Source: Dysgonomonas sp. Marseille-P4361 (GTDB lineage: Bacteria > Bacteroidota > Bacteroidia > Bacteroidales > Dysgonomonadaceae). From it: a stretch of DNA of 64,000 nt. This document shows positions 8,359 through 17,234 of this stretch, piece by piece. The notes under the pieces were generated by a model that had not been told where the DNA came from, did no database searches, and saw only the letters and a program-made list of their open reading frames with translations. Both the position numbers and the translations under genes were made by a program. How positions within the stretch are numbered: the stretch's first letter is position 1; the number at the start of each line of letters is the position of its first letter. Location: NCBI RefSeq assembly GCF_900343125.1, contig NZ_OPYL01000001.1, positions 558,001 to 622,000 of the forward strand, in the 5' to 3' direction.

Positions 8359-10356
8359 ATGAATGCAAAATTACACACTTTGAGCTTTATTATAGTATTA
8401 GCTCTATTTACTACATCAATTAATTCAAATGCACAAGTTACAATAGGAAGTAATATTACTCCCAATAATGGAGCCTTGCTCGATCTAAAAGAAGAACATA
8501 CTTCAGGAGGGGAAGCAAACTCTAGAAGAGGGCTTGGTCTACCTAGAGTAAAAATAACAGAAAAATATAGTCTTAAAGATGTTATTGAAGGCTATGAATC
8601 GTTAGCAGATAAGGATAAAGAAGACCTCTCAGCATCTCATATAGGATTGGTAGTATATAATATGAATCCCTTTAGACCTGACCAATGTTCTACAGCTCAA
8701 TCAGGCGTAATGGTATGGACCGGAGATGGTGGTTGGGAGAATATTTTGAATCATCAAGGAGAATATCAAGGGGATATAGCCACACGAAGAGCAGATAGCC
8801 TTATTTTGGTAAAATTCTATGATGTTTGTGGAGGAGATAACTGGGTTGAAAAAAACCGAAGAAACTGGAAATCGGAGAAACCTCTGCACGAATGGACCGG
8901 AGTGAGTGTGGAAACAAATGCTGACGGAACTCCAAAACTGTGTGGTCGTGTGACACAACTAAGACAGGTCAGTGCCGCTAGAAATGGTAGTACTATCCCT
9001 ACTGATATTTTTAACCTGAGTGAGTTGAGAGAGCTTAGGATAGGTAGTACCGAGAAAGACAATGGATATGTAGATATAACAGATGTCCATAAACTGAAGA
9101 AATTGGAGGACTTTATGGTTCGCAACATTAATATAACATCGGGTATTCCGAATTCGATAGGAGAGTTGATTAATTTAAAAAAATTGGATATAAGCTCATG
9201 CAAAGGTTTGGAAGATAGCCATATACCGGCATCTTTAACTTCTATGACAAGCTTGGAGGTGGTAGAATTATATAGCAATGATTTGGGCGGCTCTATCCCT
9301 GATGATATAGGAAACCTGGTTAATCTAAAAACCTTGGATTTAGACAATAATAAATTAACCGGAAGTATACCTAGTTCGATAGGAAAATTAGTTAAATTAT
9401 TAAAAATAGAAATGATCAAGAACCAACTGAGCGGTGAAATACCGGCAGAGATAGGGAATATGACCTCTTTAACTAGTATAGCACTCTCTACTAATAACTT
9501 TACTAGTATATCTCCTCAATTGGGAATAAATGCAGCTACAAATGCTCCTAATATTATAGATTTTTTAGCAGCAAATTGTAAAATCACTAATTTACCTAAA
9601 GAACTAGCGCTTATGCCAGAACTGACAACTATTTCATTAAGTAAGAATGAGATAAATCAGAATATTCCAGTAGAGATAGCGCAGATGGACAAGCTTAAAT
9701 ATTTATATTTACATCATAATAAAATATATGGTCCCATTCCTGCTGAGTTTGGTTCATCGCCCAGTATGTACGATCTCGACCTTAGTTTCAATCAGTTGAC
9801 AGGTGGAATTCCCGAAGAGTTGGGAAATTCGCAATCAATTGTTTATCTGAATTTAGAAACCAATATGAATCTAGGGGGACAACTGCCCGCTTCGTTAGCC
9901 AATATGGGAAAGATTGGAACGCTTAATATTGGCCAATGTGGATTGACCGGAACTATCCCAGAATCCTATGCAAACCTTTCAGCTACATTAGAAGTGTTTA
10001 ATGCAGATAGGAATAGACTGGAAGGTACACTACCTACTTTCTTTACAAGCTTTCCCAAGCTTTACGCACTCACATTGTTTGAGAATAATTTTACAGGAGA
10101 AATTCCGGCATCTTATAACAACTTTCCGAGAATCAATGCTAGCCAGTTTACTCTGCAAATACAAAATAACTACCTTTCGGGAGGAGATGTGCCTACCAAT
10201 ATTATTACTGCAGTCAACAGGCAGCCATCAGAAAGTCAGTCAACAGAGACTAATCCTATCAGGGTACAGATCTGTCCACAACTTTATACTACAGGCACAG
10301 GTGGCTCGAATAACAAGCCATTCAACAATTTCGATGCCTGTATGCCTAAACCATAA
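8359..10356 (+). CDS. secreted module protein with plant-type leucine-rich repeats
   Basis: The 665-residue product has a signal peptide ending NSNAQ and the shared N-terminal module (VTIGSNITPNNGALLDLKEE, GLGLPRVKI, HIGLVVYNM, GVMVWTGDGGW) over about 26-140. An LRR-capping segment follows (FYDVCGGDNWVEK..NW, W.GV.V), then about 15 LRRs of the plant receptor type, for example LVNLKTLDLDNNKLTGSIPS. It ends in FDACMPKP without a recognisable type IX sorting tail. LRRs of this form bind proteins or glycans, so it is probably a surface or secreted adhesin or ligand trap (inference). It is convergent with a frameshifted AraC-type regulator gene, sharing a terminator. Confidence 0.85.
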   Translation: MNAKLHTLSFIIVLALFTTSINSNAQVTIGSNITPNNGALLDLKEEHTSGGEANSRRGLGLPRVKITEKYSLKDVIEGYESLADKDKEDLSASHIGLVVYNMNPFRPDQCSTAQSGVMVWTGDGGWENILNHQGEYQGDIATRRADSLILVKFYDVCGGDNWVEKNRRNWKSEKPLHEWTGVSVETNADGTPKLCGRVTQLRQVSAARNGSTIPTDIFNLSELRELRIGSTEKDNGYVDITDVHKLKKLEDFMVRNINITSGIPNSIGELINLKKLDISSCKGLEDSHIPASLTSMTSLEVVELYSNDLGGSIPDDIGNLVNLKTLDLDNNKLTGSIPSSIGKLVKLLKIEMIKNQLSGEIPAEIGNMTSLTSIALSTNNFTSISPQLGINAATNAPNIIDFLAANCKITNLPKELALMPELTTISLSKNEINQNIPVEIAQMDKLKYLYLHHNKIYGPIPAEFGSSPSMYDLDLSFNQLTGGIPEELGNSQSIVYLNLETNMNLGGQLPASLANMGKIGTLNIGQCGLTGTIPESYANLSATLEVFNADRNRLEGTLPTFFTSFPKLYALTLFENNFTGEIPASYNNFPRINASQFTLQIQNNYLSGGDVPTNIITAVNRQPSESQSTETNPIRVQICPQLYTTGTGGSNNKPFNNFDACMPKP

Positions 10357-10390
10357 TTGCAGAAGGGTATAGGTTAAATATAAACAATAA

Positions 10391-10430
10391 TAAAAGGTCA
10401 TGAGTGATAGAAAGCCCATGACCTTTTTAT
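10391..10430. terminator. bidirectional terminator between LRR gene and regulator
   Basis: An 11-bp stem (AAAAGGTCATG at 10392-10402 with CATGACCTTTT at 10417-10427) has A-rich and T-rich flanks, so it can end transcription in both directions. Confidence 0.75.
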
Positions 10431-10501
10431 ATTATAAGAACGTATAAATAAGCACAGAACAGAATATCCCTGCTTGTTACTTCTATTGGGCAGGTGATAT
10501 T

Positions 10502-12272
10502 CTAATCTTCTTTTATTTCGTTATCATCTGCTTGTCCTACTCCTTTTTCCAATTCTTTCTTTACTTGTCTTAGTTCGCTAGGACTCATCCCAAACTCTTC
10601 TTTAAACAGGCGGTAGAAAGTGGAATCAGAAGAGAACCCCGATTGTATTATAATTGTGCTAACACGAAGAGATTCATCTACTACAACTTGTCGATGAGCA
10701 TAATGCAATCTGTAGCTATTTATATAGTCGAAGAAGGTTTTTCCCGTTGCTGCTTTAATTTCTTCTGTAAGGTATTGTCTATTTGTGTTCAAATCTCTAG
10801 CTAGGTCTTCTCTAGTGAGATTAGGATTCCGAAATGGCTCTTCTTCCCGCATGTATGCTTCAATTCTGCTAAATAAAGATGGTTCTTGTCCTAACTTTTC
10901 TGTCTCTTCTCCTATAATCTCTTTTGCCAAGACTACTAATTTTGTTGATTCCTTGTGTTGCTTCGAAAGATCTTTGTTTTGTTTGAAAAGAACCATGTTC
11001 TTCTCTTTTAGCTTTCTGTTGTTGCGTCTTTGCATGAACAAAATAAAACAGATAAGTAATAATAAAAATAGCCAGTCCGGCGACTAAGAGCTGTTTGCTC
11101 TCTAATTCAGCCTTAGCCTTAGCCTCTTGCATTTTTACTTTTTCTAATTCAAATCCGGCTGTCAGTTTTTCTATCTGTAAAGGGACATTCTCCTGATACA
11201 TAGAATCATTTCTTTGAGAAAGTTCTTTATGTAAGAGTAAGGCTTCCTTATACTTGTTTTGCTTCTCTAAAATATTTATTTTATCATATTTTAGCCCAGA
11301 TGCAGTGTCTCTCATACCTATTCCGTTATAGTATTCCATTGCTGTCTCTAGGTGTTTTAGTGCTAAGCTATAATCCCCAATAAGAGTGTAGTAATTAGAC
11401 TGAACTATATGAATTAGAGGAATTGCTGTTCTTTTTATATTATCAGTTGGCAACGCTTTCATCTTATCGATATAGAGTTTTGCTTTATCTTTGTCCTCCA
11501 TTTTGATATATATCAATGCGTATTCGGAGTAGATTAGATATCTACAATCTTCGTACTGCTCTGTATCGGTTGAGTGTCTTTCAATCCATTCTTCAAATTC
11601 TTTGCAAATTTCAAGGGCTTGATCATATTTTTTATTTTGATCCAAAGCTCCTATTGCACTTTCATATAATCCAATAACCTTATTGGGGGCTTGATCAGAC
11701 ATTAGTTTTCGAGTCTGTTCTATCATTTTCATTGCATATTCTTCTCCCAAATCTAATTTCCCTGTTAGTCGATAAGCCTGAGAGAATAATAGATTTATGT
11801 TGATGTCTTTGAAAGGATGTCCATGTTTTTCAGCTTTTTTTTGCATAATTTTCAAATTATACATTGCCAGACCATAGTAGCCATGATTCATATATATATG
11901 AGTTAGATACATATAAGGATCACCACTTTGAAACTCATCACCCAAATCATTTAAGACACTTATGCAGTATAGAAGACTATCTACATTCCTTTCGTTAGCA
12001 TAGGCTCTTGACAGGATTTCATATCCCTTGGTCAAATATTTAACATCATTTTGTTTCTGGGCCTCATTTATTAAATCTTTAGCAGATTTCTTCGCAGTTA
12101 GCTCTTTGTTTTCTTCCTGTTTAGCATAAATTTCCATTAGTTGGAGTTTTTTTCTCCCGTGTGCTTGTTCTATCTTATTCAATAAGCTGTCAGTTGGACT
12201 TGTGTTGCTGAGTACTTGTAAGCAGATAGTGCAGCAAAGTATTGCTACTGTGAGAAATCTTTTCTTTTGCAT
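10502..12272 (-). pseudogene. TPR-transmembrane-AraC regulator, frameshifted
   Basis: Two minus-strand frames together encode one regulator. The first, from the ATG at 12272, has a signal peptide (MQKKRFLTVAILCC..), periplasmic TPR helices and a membrane segment (LLVAGLAIFIITYLFYF). The second continues with MQRRNNRKLKEKN, a coiled coil and an AraC/HTH_18 domain with LTREDLARDLNTNRQYL and STFYRLFKEEFGMSPSEL, to 10502. They join at an A4 run (11040-11043; T4 on the coding strand). Removing one T gives LFMQRRN, which matches LFYMNRRN of the intact paralogue at 35009. An upstream ATG at 12305 is less likely since it precedes the signal peptide with HPYYTHKHTT. Either the gene is broken, is slipped reversibly, or the base is a sequence error. 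Confidence 0.8.
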
Positions 12273-12367
12273 AGTAGTGTGTTTATGTGTGTAATATGGA
12301 TGCAAATATCGTAAAATATGTGGATAATATGTATCTTTCTTAATTATATAATGATCTTGTTTTAAGG

Positions 12368-12405
12368 GTATTGCGTATTTGAGGGTTTTCTCTGCTAGCG
12401 TGAAG
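12368..12405 (+). promoter_or_regulatory. candidate regulator-binding box shared with 8228-8266
   Basis: GTATTGCGTATTTGAGGG followed by TTTTCTCTGCTAGCGTG resembles the box before the LRR gene. It is 96-133 bases upstream of the regulator start at 12272. The role as an operator is inferred. Confidence 0.35.
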
Positions 12406-12536
12406 CATTAGGAGGAAACGCGCAGTGTTTAAAATTAGCAATCTTGCGGATATAGGGTTGATACATTCTTATTCTAAAGGATATAGGACTATCTTGCTTC
12501 TCCGCATCGTAATGATGTAATTCGCCTTAAAAAACA

Positions 12537-12605
12537 AGAATGCACCTGCCTCAACGGCAGATACATTCTTAAATGCAGTACAAATTGTACTTCACACACA
12601 AATTA
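12537..12605. repeat. structured direct repeat, copy 1
   Basis: The copy contains a hairpin, GAATGCACCTGCC - TCAAC - GGCAGATACATTC, then a short palindrome GTACAAATTGTAC and CTTCACACACAAATT. Read on the minus strand the hairpin is followed by TTGTTTTTT, so it could end transcription in that direction. The second copy is at 12857. Confidence 0.7.
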
Positions 12606-12856
12606 TAAGTTTATATATAATCACTATTATTAATAAAGTTGTTTCTGTAGTAAAAGCAGAATAGTGGTCAAAGGTAAATCATGTAAAGACAAGTCGATTA
12701 TTTTTCCTTCTTATAGTTGTTTCATTTTTGTAATTTAAAATATGCAAAAATAAATTGTAAGGTTAATAGTGTTACAGTTAAGACTGTTAGATACCATAAA
12801 TGTTATCCTAGTTAACATTACGAGAGAGTCTTATTTTACCCCTTTTTAGATAAGCA

Positions 12857-12922
12857 AAATGCACCTGCCTCAACGGCAGATGCATTCCAAATTTAAGTAC
12901 AGAATTGTACCTCACACACAAT
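12857..12922. repeat. structured direct repeat, copy 2
   Basis: It has the same order as copy 1: AATGCACCTGCC - TCAAC - GGCAGATGCATT hairpin (11 of 12 paired), GTACAGAATTGTAC, then CCTCACACACAATTTAT. Changes relative to copy 1 partly keep the stem paired, as expected of a structure under selection. Confidence 0.7.
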
Positions 12923-13213
12923 TTATTTCATTTATATTATTTTTCTGATCTCTATAGCATTGCTTTATCTTCTACCAACTTGATCAGACGTTTAGTATTA
13001 TCCACATTCAAAAGTATATAATATAAATACAAGGAGGGTCTTACATTAGCATAAAATAGTATCGTAATGGCAAATATCAGATTATGAGGTGTTAAGGGTT
13101 GGACTGGAATTTACGTGTCTTGCTTTATGCAATAAAAGAGATGCTATTTTGCGAATAAAGGACTTATAATGGGAGCGATCTTTTACTGAAGTATAGAAAA
13201 ATAAAAATATTTG

Positions 13214-14944
13214 CTAATCAACAGCATTCTTTAATTCAGTAGGAGTCATCCCAAAGGTATCTTTGAAAGCTCTGTTAAATGTCCCTTTTGTATGAAATCC
13301 GGCTTCAAGATAAACCTCTGAAATAGGCTTAGTTTTATCTTTAACTATTAAACTATAGGCATATTTTAAGCGAAAAGTGTAGATGTATTCATTGTACGTT
13401 TTTCCTGTTTGTCCTTTTACTGCTTCGATTAAGTATTGTCTGTTAGTTCCCATTTCGAGAGCTAATTCTTCGCGAGTAAGGTCCGGATTACGGTATACTT
13501 GAGATTCTTTCAAATATAAGTCAAGCTTATTTACCAATTTCTGACTTGGAGAGGTGACTGGTAGATCTTCTTCTGATTCTTTATCTTTCTGCAGCTGTAA
13601 GTCTTGTATCTGCTTATTGCCTTTTTCTATTTCCGAAAACTGATTAACTAATTGTTTATTCTTTTTCTTCAATATTTTAGCATTCCTTCGAGATACATAT
13701 ATTATATAAGTAAATAATAATAATACTAGAAAAAAACCGAATAGAGCGTTTTGCATAGATCTCAGTTTTATTTTATCTCTTTCAGATTCTAATTTTAACT
13801 TATCAACATTGTATAATGTTTGTATCTCTGCTATCTGGTTAGAAAAGCTTTCTGCGCTAATAGAATCATTTAGCTGGTACAAATCGCGAAGAAGACTGTA
13901 GGCTTCACTATTATCACCGGCTTCATGTAAGATGTCAGCTTTGATTAAATTACCAATGATATAGTTATAAGAATTCTTATAGATCACTTTAGAATGAACA
14001 GAGTCTAGAGTATGATTTATATACATTTTAGCTTTATTATGATCTTTTTTTGCAGAGTAATATTGTGCTTCTACTTCATAATAAGCGTGTATAAGGGGAG
14101 AATCTTTTAGATGTTCAGAGTAAATCTTTTTTGATTCATCAAGTATTTTCCTGGCATTTTCAAGTTCTCCTTTTTTTACATATGCTAATGCCTTTTCATT
14201 GTTTATTACATACTTAGAAAGGTAATAAAAGAAAGTATTTGATTTGGAAATAGCATAATCCTTTTCGATCTTACGTTTAACACTGTCATTAATGACAATA
14301 ACACTGTCATAGTCTTTTAATAAAATAAATGCATGAGCCATCCCTCTAAATGGGTTGTGGTACGAAAAAGGCTTTTTGTCTGTGTTGTTGTCATAAAGAG
14401 AATAGGCTTTTCTGAAGCTTTCCAAGGCCTCTTTTCCTTTCTTTACATGCAAATAGCAGACGCCTAACAGATAATAAGCTTCGTATTCGAAGATTGGAAA
14501 GGTCCCTAAGTCTCCCTCTTTTAAAATTCTATCTATATATATTAATGCTAAATCATACTTATTGTCTGATAGATATTTGTGTACAATCGAATTAGTAAAC
14601 TTAATTTTTAAAAATTGATATAATTCAGTTTGACTTTTGGAAAACCTATTAAATTCATTTTTTAATAAGTTGAGTTCGTTAAAGCCTAAATGAATATAAT
14701 GAGCTATGGAATCCTCAGAATAATTGATTTGATAATATCCACTTTTACAATAATATGCAAATGCCAGATAGAGATGATTAGATTGTTTTATAGCTTCTTT
14801 TTCCAAGGCAACAATTGTTGATAAATCTTTTGTGTCTATTTGTTCTTTTAGTTTATCTAGCTTATCAGTGTTGCTGCAAATAATATTATCGCTTGCTATG
14901 AAGAACACGAAAATAATTAAGAATCTAAATAAAATATTGCTCAT
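13214..14944 (-). CDS. TPR-transmembrane-AraC one-component regulator
   Basis: The 576-residue product starts with a signal peptide or anchor (FLIIFVFFIASDNIICS), has TPR helices in the periplasm (for example YYLLGVCYLHVKKGKEALESFRKAY), one membrane segment (ALFGFFLVLLLFTYIIYV) near two thirds of its length, a cytoplasmic coiled coil, and a C-terminal AraC/HTH_18 domain (LTREELALEMGTNRQYL, GTFNRAFKDTFGMTPTEL). It should sense an envelope signal and act on DNA directly, without phosphotransfer (inference from layout). It is divergent from the module gene at 15604, its likely target. CACACAACATG precedes the start. Confidence 0.88.
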   Translation of the reverse strand: MSNILFRFLIIFVFFIASDNIICSNTDKLDKLKEQIDTKDLSTIVALEKEAIKQSNHLYLAFAYYCKSGYYQINYSEDSIAHYIHLGFNELNLLKNEFNRFSKSQTELYQFLKIKFTNSIVHKYLSDNKYDLALIYIDRILKEGDLGTFPIFEYEAYYLLGVCYLHVKKGKEALESFRKAYSLYDNNTDKKPFSYHNPFRGMAHAFILLKDYDSVIVINDSVKRKIEKDYAISKSNTFFYYLSKYVINNEKALAYVKKGELENARKILDESKKIYSEHLKDSPLIHAYYEVEAQYYSAKKDHNKAKMYINHTLDSVHSKVIYKNSYNYIIGNLIKADILHEAGDNSEAYSLLRDLYQLNDSISAESFSNQIAEIQTLYNVDKLKLESERDKIKLRSMQNALFGFFLVLLLFTYIIYVSRRNAKILKKKNKQLVNQFSEIEKGNKQIQDLQLQKDKESEEDLPVTSPSQKLVNKLDLYLKESQVYRNPDLTREELALEMGTNRQYLIEAVKGQTGKTYNEYIYTFRLKYAYSLIVKDKTKPISEVYLEAGFHTKGTFNRAFKDTFGMTPTELKNAVD

Positions 14945-15603
14945 GTTGTGTGATTTGCGTGTGTAAAGATACTTATTACATATTAATAAATAGAAAGAAA
15001 ATATAGGGATAGAGATTATTTCATACCCATGTAGTCTATTTATTCATATTCGAGTACAAAGTAAGAATAAGGATTTTGCATAGTCTCTTTATTCTTTTTA
15101 TAAATGAGCGAAATTGCAATAAAAGGTCTTTTTTTTGCATATATGGCACTTGCATGGAAGGGACAATTCTCTTTTTTCGAAAAATGACAAGGTTATAGCG
15201 TCGATTAGTGTGAAAAAATATTTCAATCTTTTAACTTTTTAGTTGAAAAAGATCTCTGGAGTAAGGAGAGTTCTCTAACATTAAATATTTTTCAAATAAG
15301 TCCTTTTTTTAGGAAGGGTTTTAGGAAATAACTAGATGTTGCTCTATCTGATATAAAATATTTCCAGGAGACTTGTTAATCTATTATTTTATATAATATT
15401 TTGATTGTAAGGTTATTGCTGTATAAGTATTTGATTTTGCAAAAGAGGGTTCTGACGAAGGCCATAAAACTATACATTCGCTTCCGTTAATGAACATAGT
15501 TCGATAAAGCACGAAACAGTAAAGCAGTCATTATTATATTTAATCTTGCTGCTTTATAAAAATTATGCATACACAATATTTACAAACTTAAGCTAACATA
15601 TTA
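14945..15603. other. divergent control region between regulator and FISUMP module gene
   Basis: The 660-base region holds a box at 15111-15157 shared with 19244-19287 and several TTTTGCA motifs. No clear -33/-7 promoter pair was found. GCATACACAATATTTAC lies about 30 bases before the start at 15604. I saw no gene. Confidence 0.5.
15111..15157 (+). promoter_or_regulatory. candidate operator shared with 19244-19287
   Basis: AATTGC-AATAAAA-TCTTTTTT-TGC-ATA-TTGCAT is common to both stretches. The box begins 168 bases before the start of the regulator at 14944; the other begins 175 bases before the start of the regulator at 19070. The conserved place relative to two related regulators supports a control function (inference). 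Confidence 0.4.
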
Positions 15604-17067
15604 ATGAAAAGAAATCGTTTATTGCTGCTACTTCTTACTGTAGCTTTTTTTATAAAGATAGATTTAGGAGCTCAAGTCACGATCGGATCAAATAATGAGC
15701 CCAATGAAGGTTCTCTGCTTGATCTGAAAGAATATGGAGACGAAGAATCAAAAAAAGGAGGGCGATCAGCTTTAGGTGGATTAGGATTACCAAGAGTAAA
15801 ATTAAGTAAAATCAAACCGCAAACTTCTACAGAACTGGCAGCTTCCATTGGCAATACAGGAGAATGGGTGCTGAAAGATCATATAGGACTCGTTGTTTAT
15901 AGTGCTGTAGCTGATCAATGTGCATTGACCCCAATTGAGACAGGAGTACATGTGTTTGATGGCGTAGAATGGCAGCCGTTAGGGATACCTAAAAGCTATA
16001 AGACTGAGATGGCAGGAAATTCTGACCGTAGCGACTGGAGGTCTGCTTGGGGAGACAAAGTTATTATACATGGAGAAAAAAAAGATGCTGCAGGAAAAAT
16101 AATTTACAAAGAGTTTATTTCTGGAGATTTTGGTCAGGCAGGACGTTGGATGACAACAAATATAGCCGCTTTCCAATACGATACAGATCTCCCTCAGGAT
16201 CAATATCATTCGGCAGGACGTTTTTTATGGGGTGCCAGTGGAAATCCTGATAACAAATTAGATGTTGCCTATTGGGCATATCCAAGATTATCAGGCTCCG
16301 TTGTTGTAGATGGAGAAGCCGCCTCCGAGCAATTTTTAGAAAATCCATACATTGGCCTACTTTATACATGGGATGCCGCTACAGCAGGAAAAGGAGGGCA
16401 AGATGGTACATTAAATGTCGACTATCCTGATCCAAGTGGTGAAGCTTACGAAAATGGCCTGCCCGAGTGGGATGGCATGGGAGTACAACCAGCAAAGACC
16501 CAAAAGCGCCGTCAGGGGATTTGTCCGAAAGGCTGGCATGTCCCTAGTGACTATGAATGGACCGAGCTGGAACGAGAAATGATAAGGAATACGAGTCTTT
16601 ATGCAGACATGGATAATATAGACAATGGGGATGGTACTGAATTAGCAAAAGTTCAACAACCGCCTAATCCGGGAAGTCCTATTGGAGAGGATCCGTTAGC
16701 TATAGACGAAACTACACCAGCTGTTCCTGAATTGTTTAGAGGATCTACTCATGGAACTGCTATGAAAGGAGTTTGCCCTATTCCGGGATCAACTTACTCT
16801 GCCGAAGGTAAATCTTCAGTTTCTCATAAAGGGGGATTTAATTTATTCCTAACAGGGCGTATTATTATAGATTTGCCAAGAGCTGCAGGTTATAGCTCCT
16901 TATCTATGCCATGGTCATCTAGTACTTATGTAGGTAAAACAGATAATGCAACCGAAACTAGCTATGTGGCGATATGTCGTAATTTTCGACGAGATAAAGG
17001 GCAAATTTATCGTGCAGCCTATAAACGTGAGTATATGAATTCGGTGCGTTGTAAAAAAGATGATTAG
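15604..17067 (+). CDS. secreted module protein with FISUMP domain
   Basis: The signal peptide ends DLGAQ and the shared module follows (VTIGSNNEPNEGSLLDLKEY, GGLGLPRVKL, HIGLVVYS, GVHVFDGVEWQPLG). The rest, to residue 487, is a FISUMP-type domain (Fibrobacter succinogenes major paralogous domain): YIGLLYTWDAATAGKG, then GICPKGWHVPSDYEWTELE near 304, a GGFNLFLTGRI strand and a terminal NSVRCKKDD. Such proteins are secreted or surface-held and have a C-type-lectin-like fold by general annotation; their ligands are unknown to me. The divergent neighbour at 14944 is the likely regulator. It ends at a terminator shared with the convergent regulator gene. Confidence 0.88.
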   Translation: MKRNRLLLLLLTVAFFIKIDLGAQVTIGSNNEPNEGSLLDLKEYGDEESKKGGRSALGGLGLPRVKLSKIKPQTSTELAASIGNTGEWVLKDHIGLVVYSAVADQCALTPIETGVHVFDGVEWQPLGIPKSYKTEMAGNSDRSDWRSAWGDKVIIHGEKKDAAGKIIYKEFISGDFGQAGRWMTTNIAAFQYDTDLPQDQYHSAGRFLWGASGNPDNKLDVAYWAYPRLSGSVVVDGEAASEQFLENPYIGLLYTWDAATAGKGGQDGTLNVDYPDPSGEAYENGLPEWDGMGVQPAKTQKRRQGICPKGWHVPSDYEWTELEREMIRNTSLYADMDNIDNGDGTELAKVQQPPNPGSPIGEDPLAIDETTPAVPELFRGSTHGTAMKGVCPIPGSTYSAEGKSSVSHKGGFNLFLTGRIIIDLPRAAGYSSLSMPWSSSTYVGKTDNATETSYVAICRNFRRDKGQIYRAAYKREYMNSVRCKKDD

Positions 17068-17152
17068 TATATTTTTGATAACAATAAGGAGGATTAGTAT
17101 TATAGAGGTATAAAAGCAAATACTCCCATTCACTTAACACACTACAAACGTA

Positions 17153-17192
17153 AAAGCGAAAGATCAATAGTATGATCTCTCGCTTTTTTATT
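17153..17192. terminator. bidirectional terminator
   Basis: AAAGCGAAAGATCA at 17153-17166 pairs with TGATCTCTCGCTTT (13 of 14 bases), followed by T residues. It lies between the convergent genes ending at 17067 and 17235. Confidence 0.75.
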
Positions 17193-17234
17193 TATATATT
17201 AATTTTTAATTGTTTCTTTATCAGGTCTTTTGAT

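Larger units (their letters stand above)
12273..13213. other. intergenic region with two hairpin repeats and shared boxes
   Basis: About 940 bases without a convincing gene between two regulator genes. It holds the box at 12368-12405, two copies of a roughly 65-base structured repeat (12537-12605 and 12857-12922), and at 13126-13160 a stretch whose TGCAATAAAAG and TATTTTGCG resemble boxes upstream of the regulators at 15111 and 19244. The length suggests that a gene may have been lost here (inference). Confidence 0.5.

Noticed and set aside
8817-9419. 200-codon minus-strand frame inside the LRR gene
   Set aside because: The repeats of the sense gene produce a repeated antisense frame (for example PIELGIP); it has no start context.
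10001-10372. Plus-strand 123-codon frame at the end of the LRR gene
   Set aside because: It overlaps the LRR frame in another phase and gives no recognisable protein.
12560-12930. Short peptides (MYLPLRQVH.., MHLPLRQVH..) on the minus strand in the two repeats
   Set aside because: The likeness ends with the hairpin bases and the rest of the two peptides differs, so the conservation is of RNA or DNA structure.
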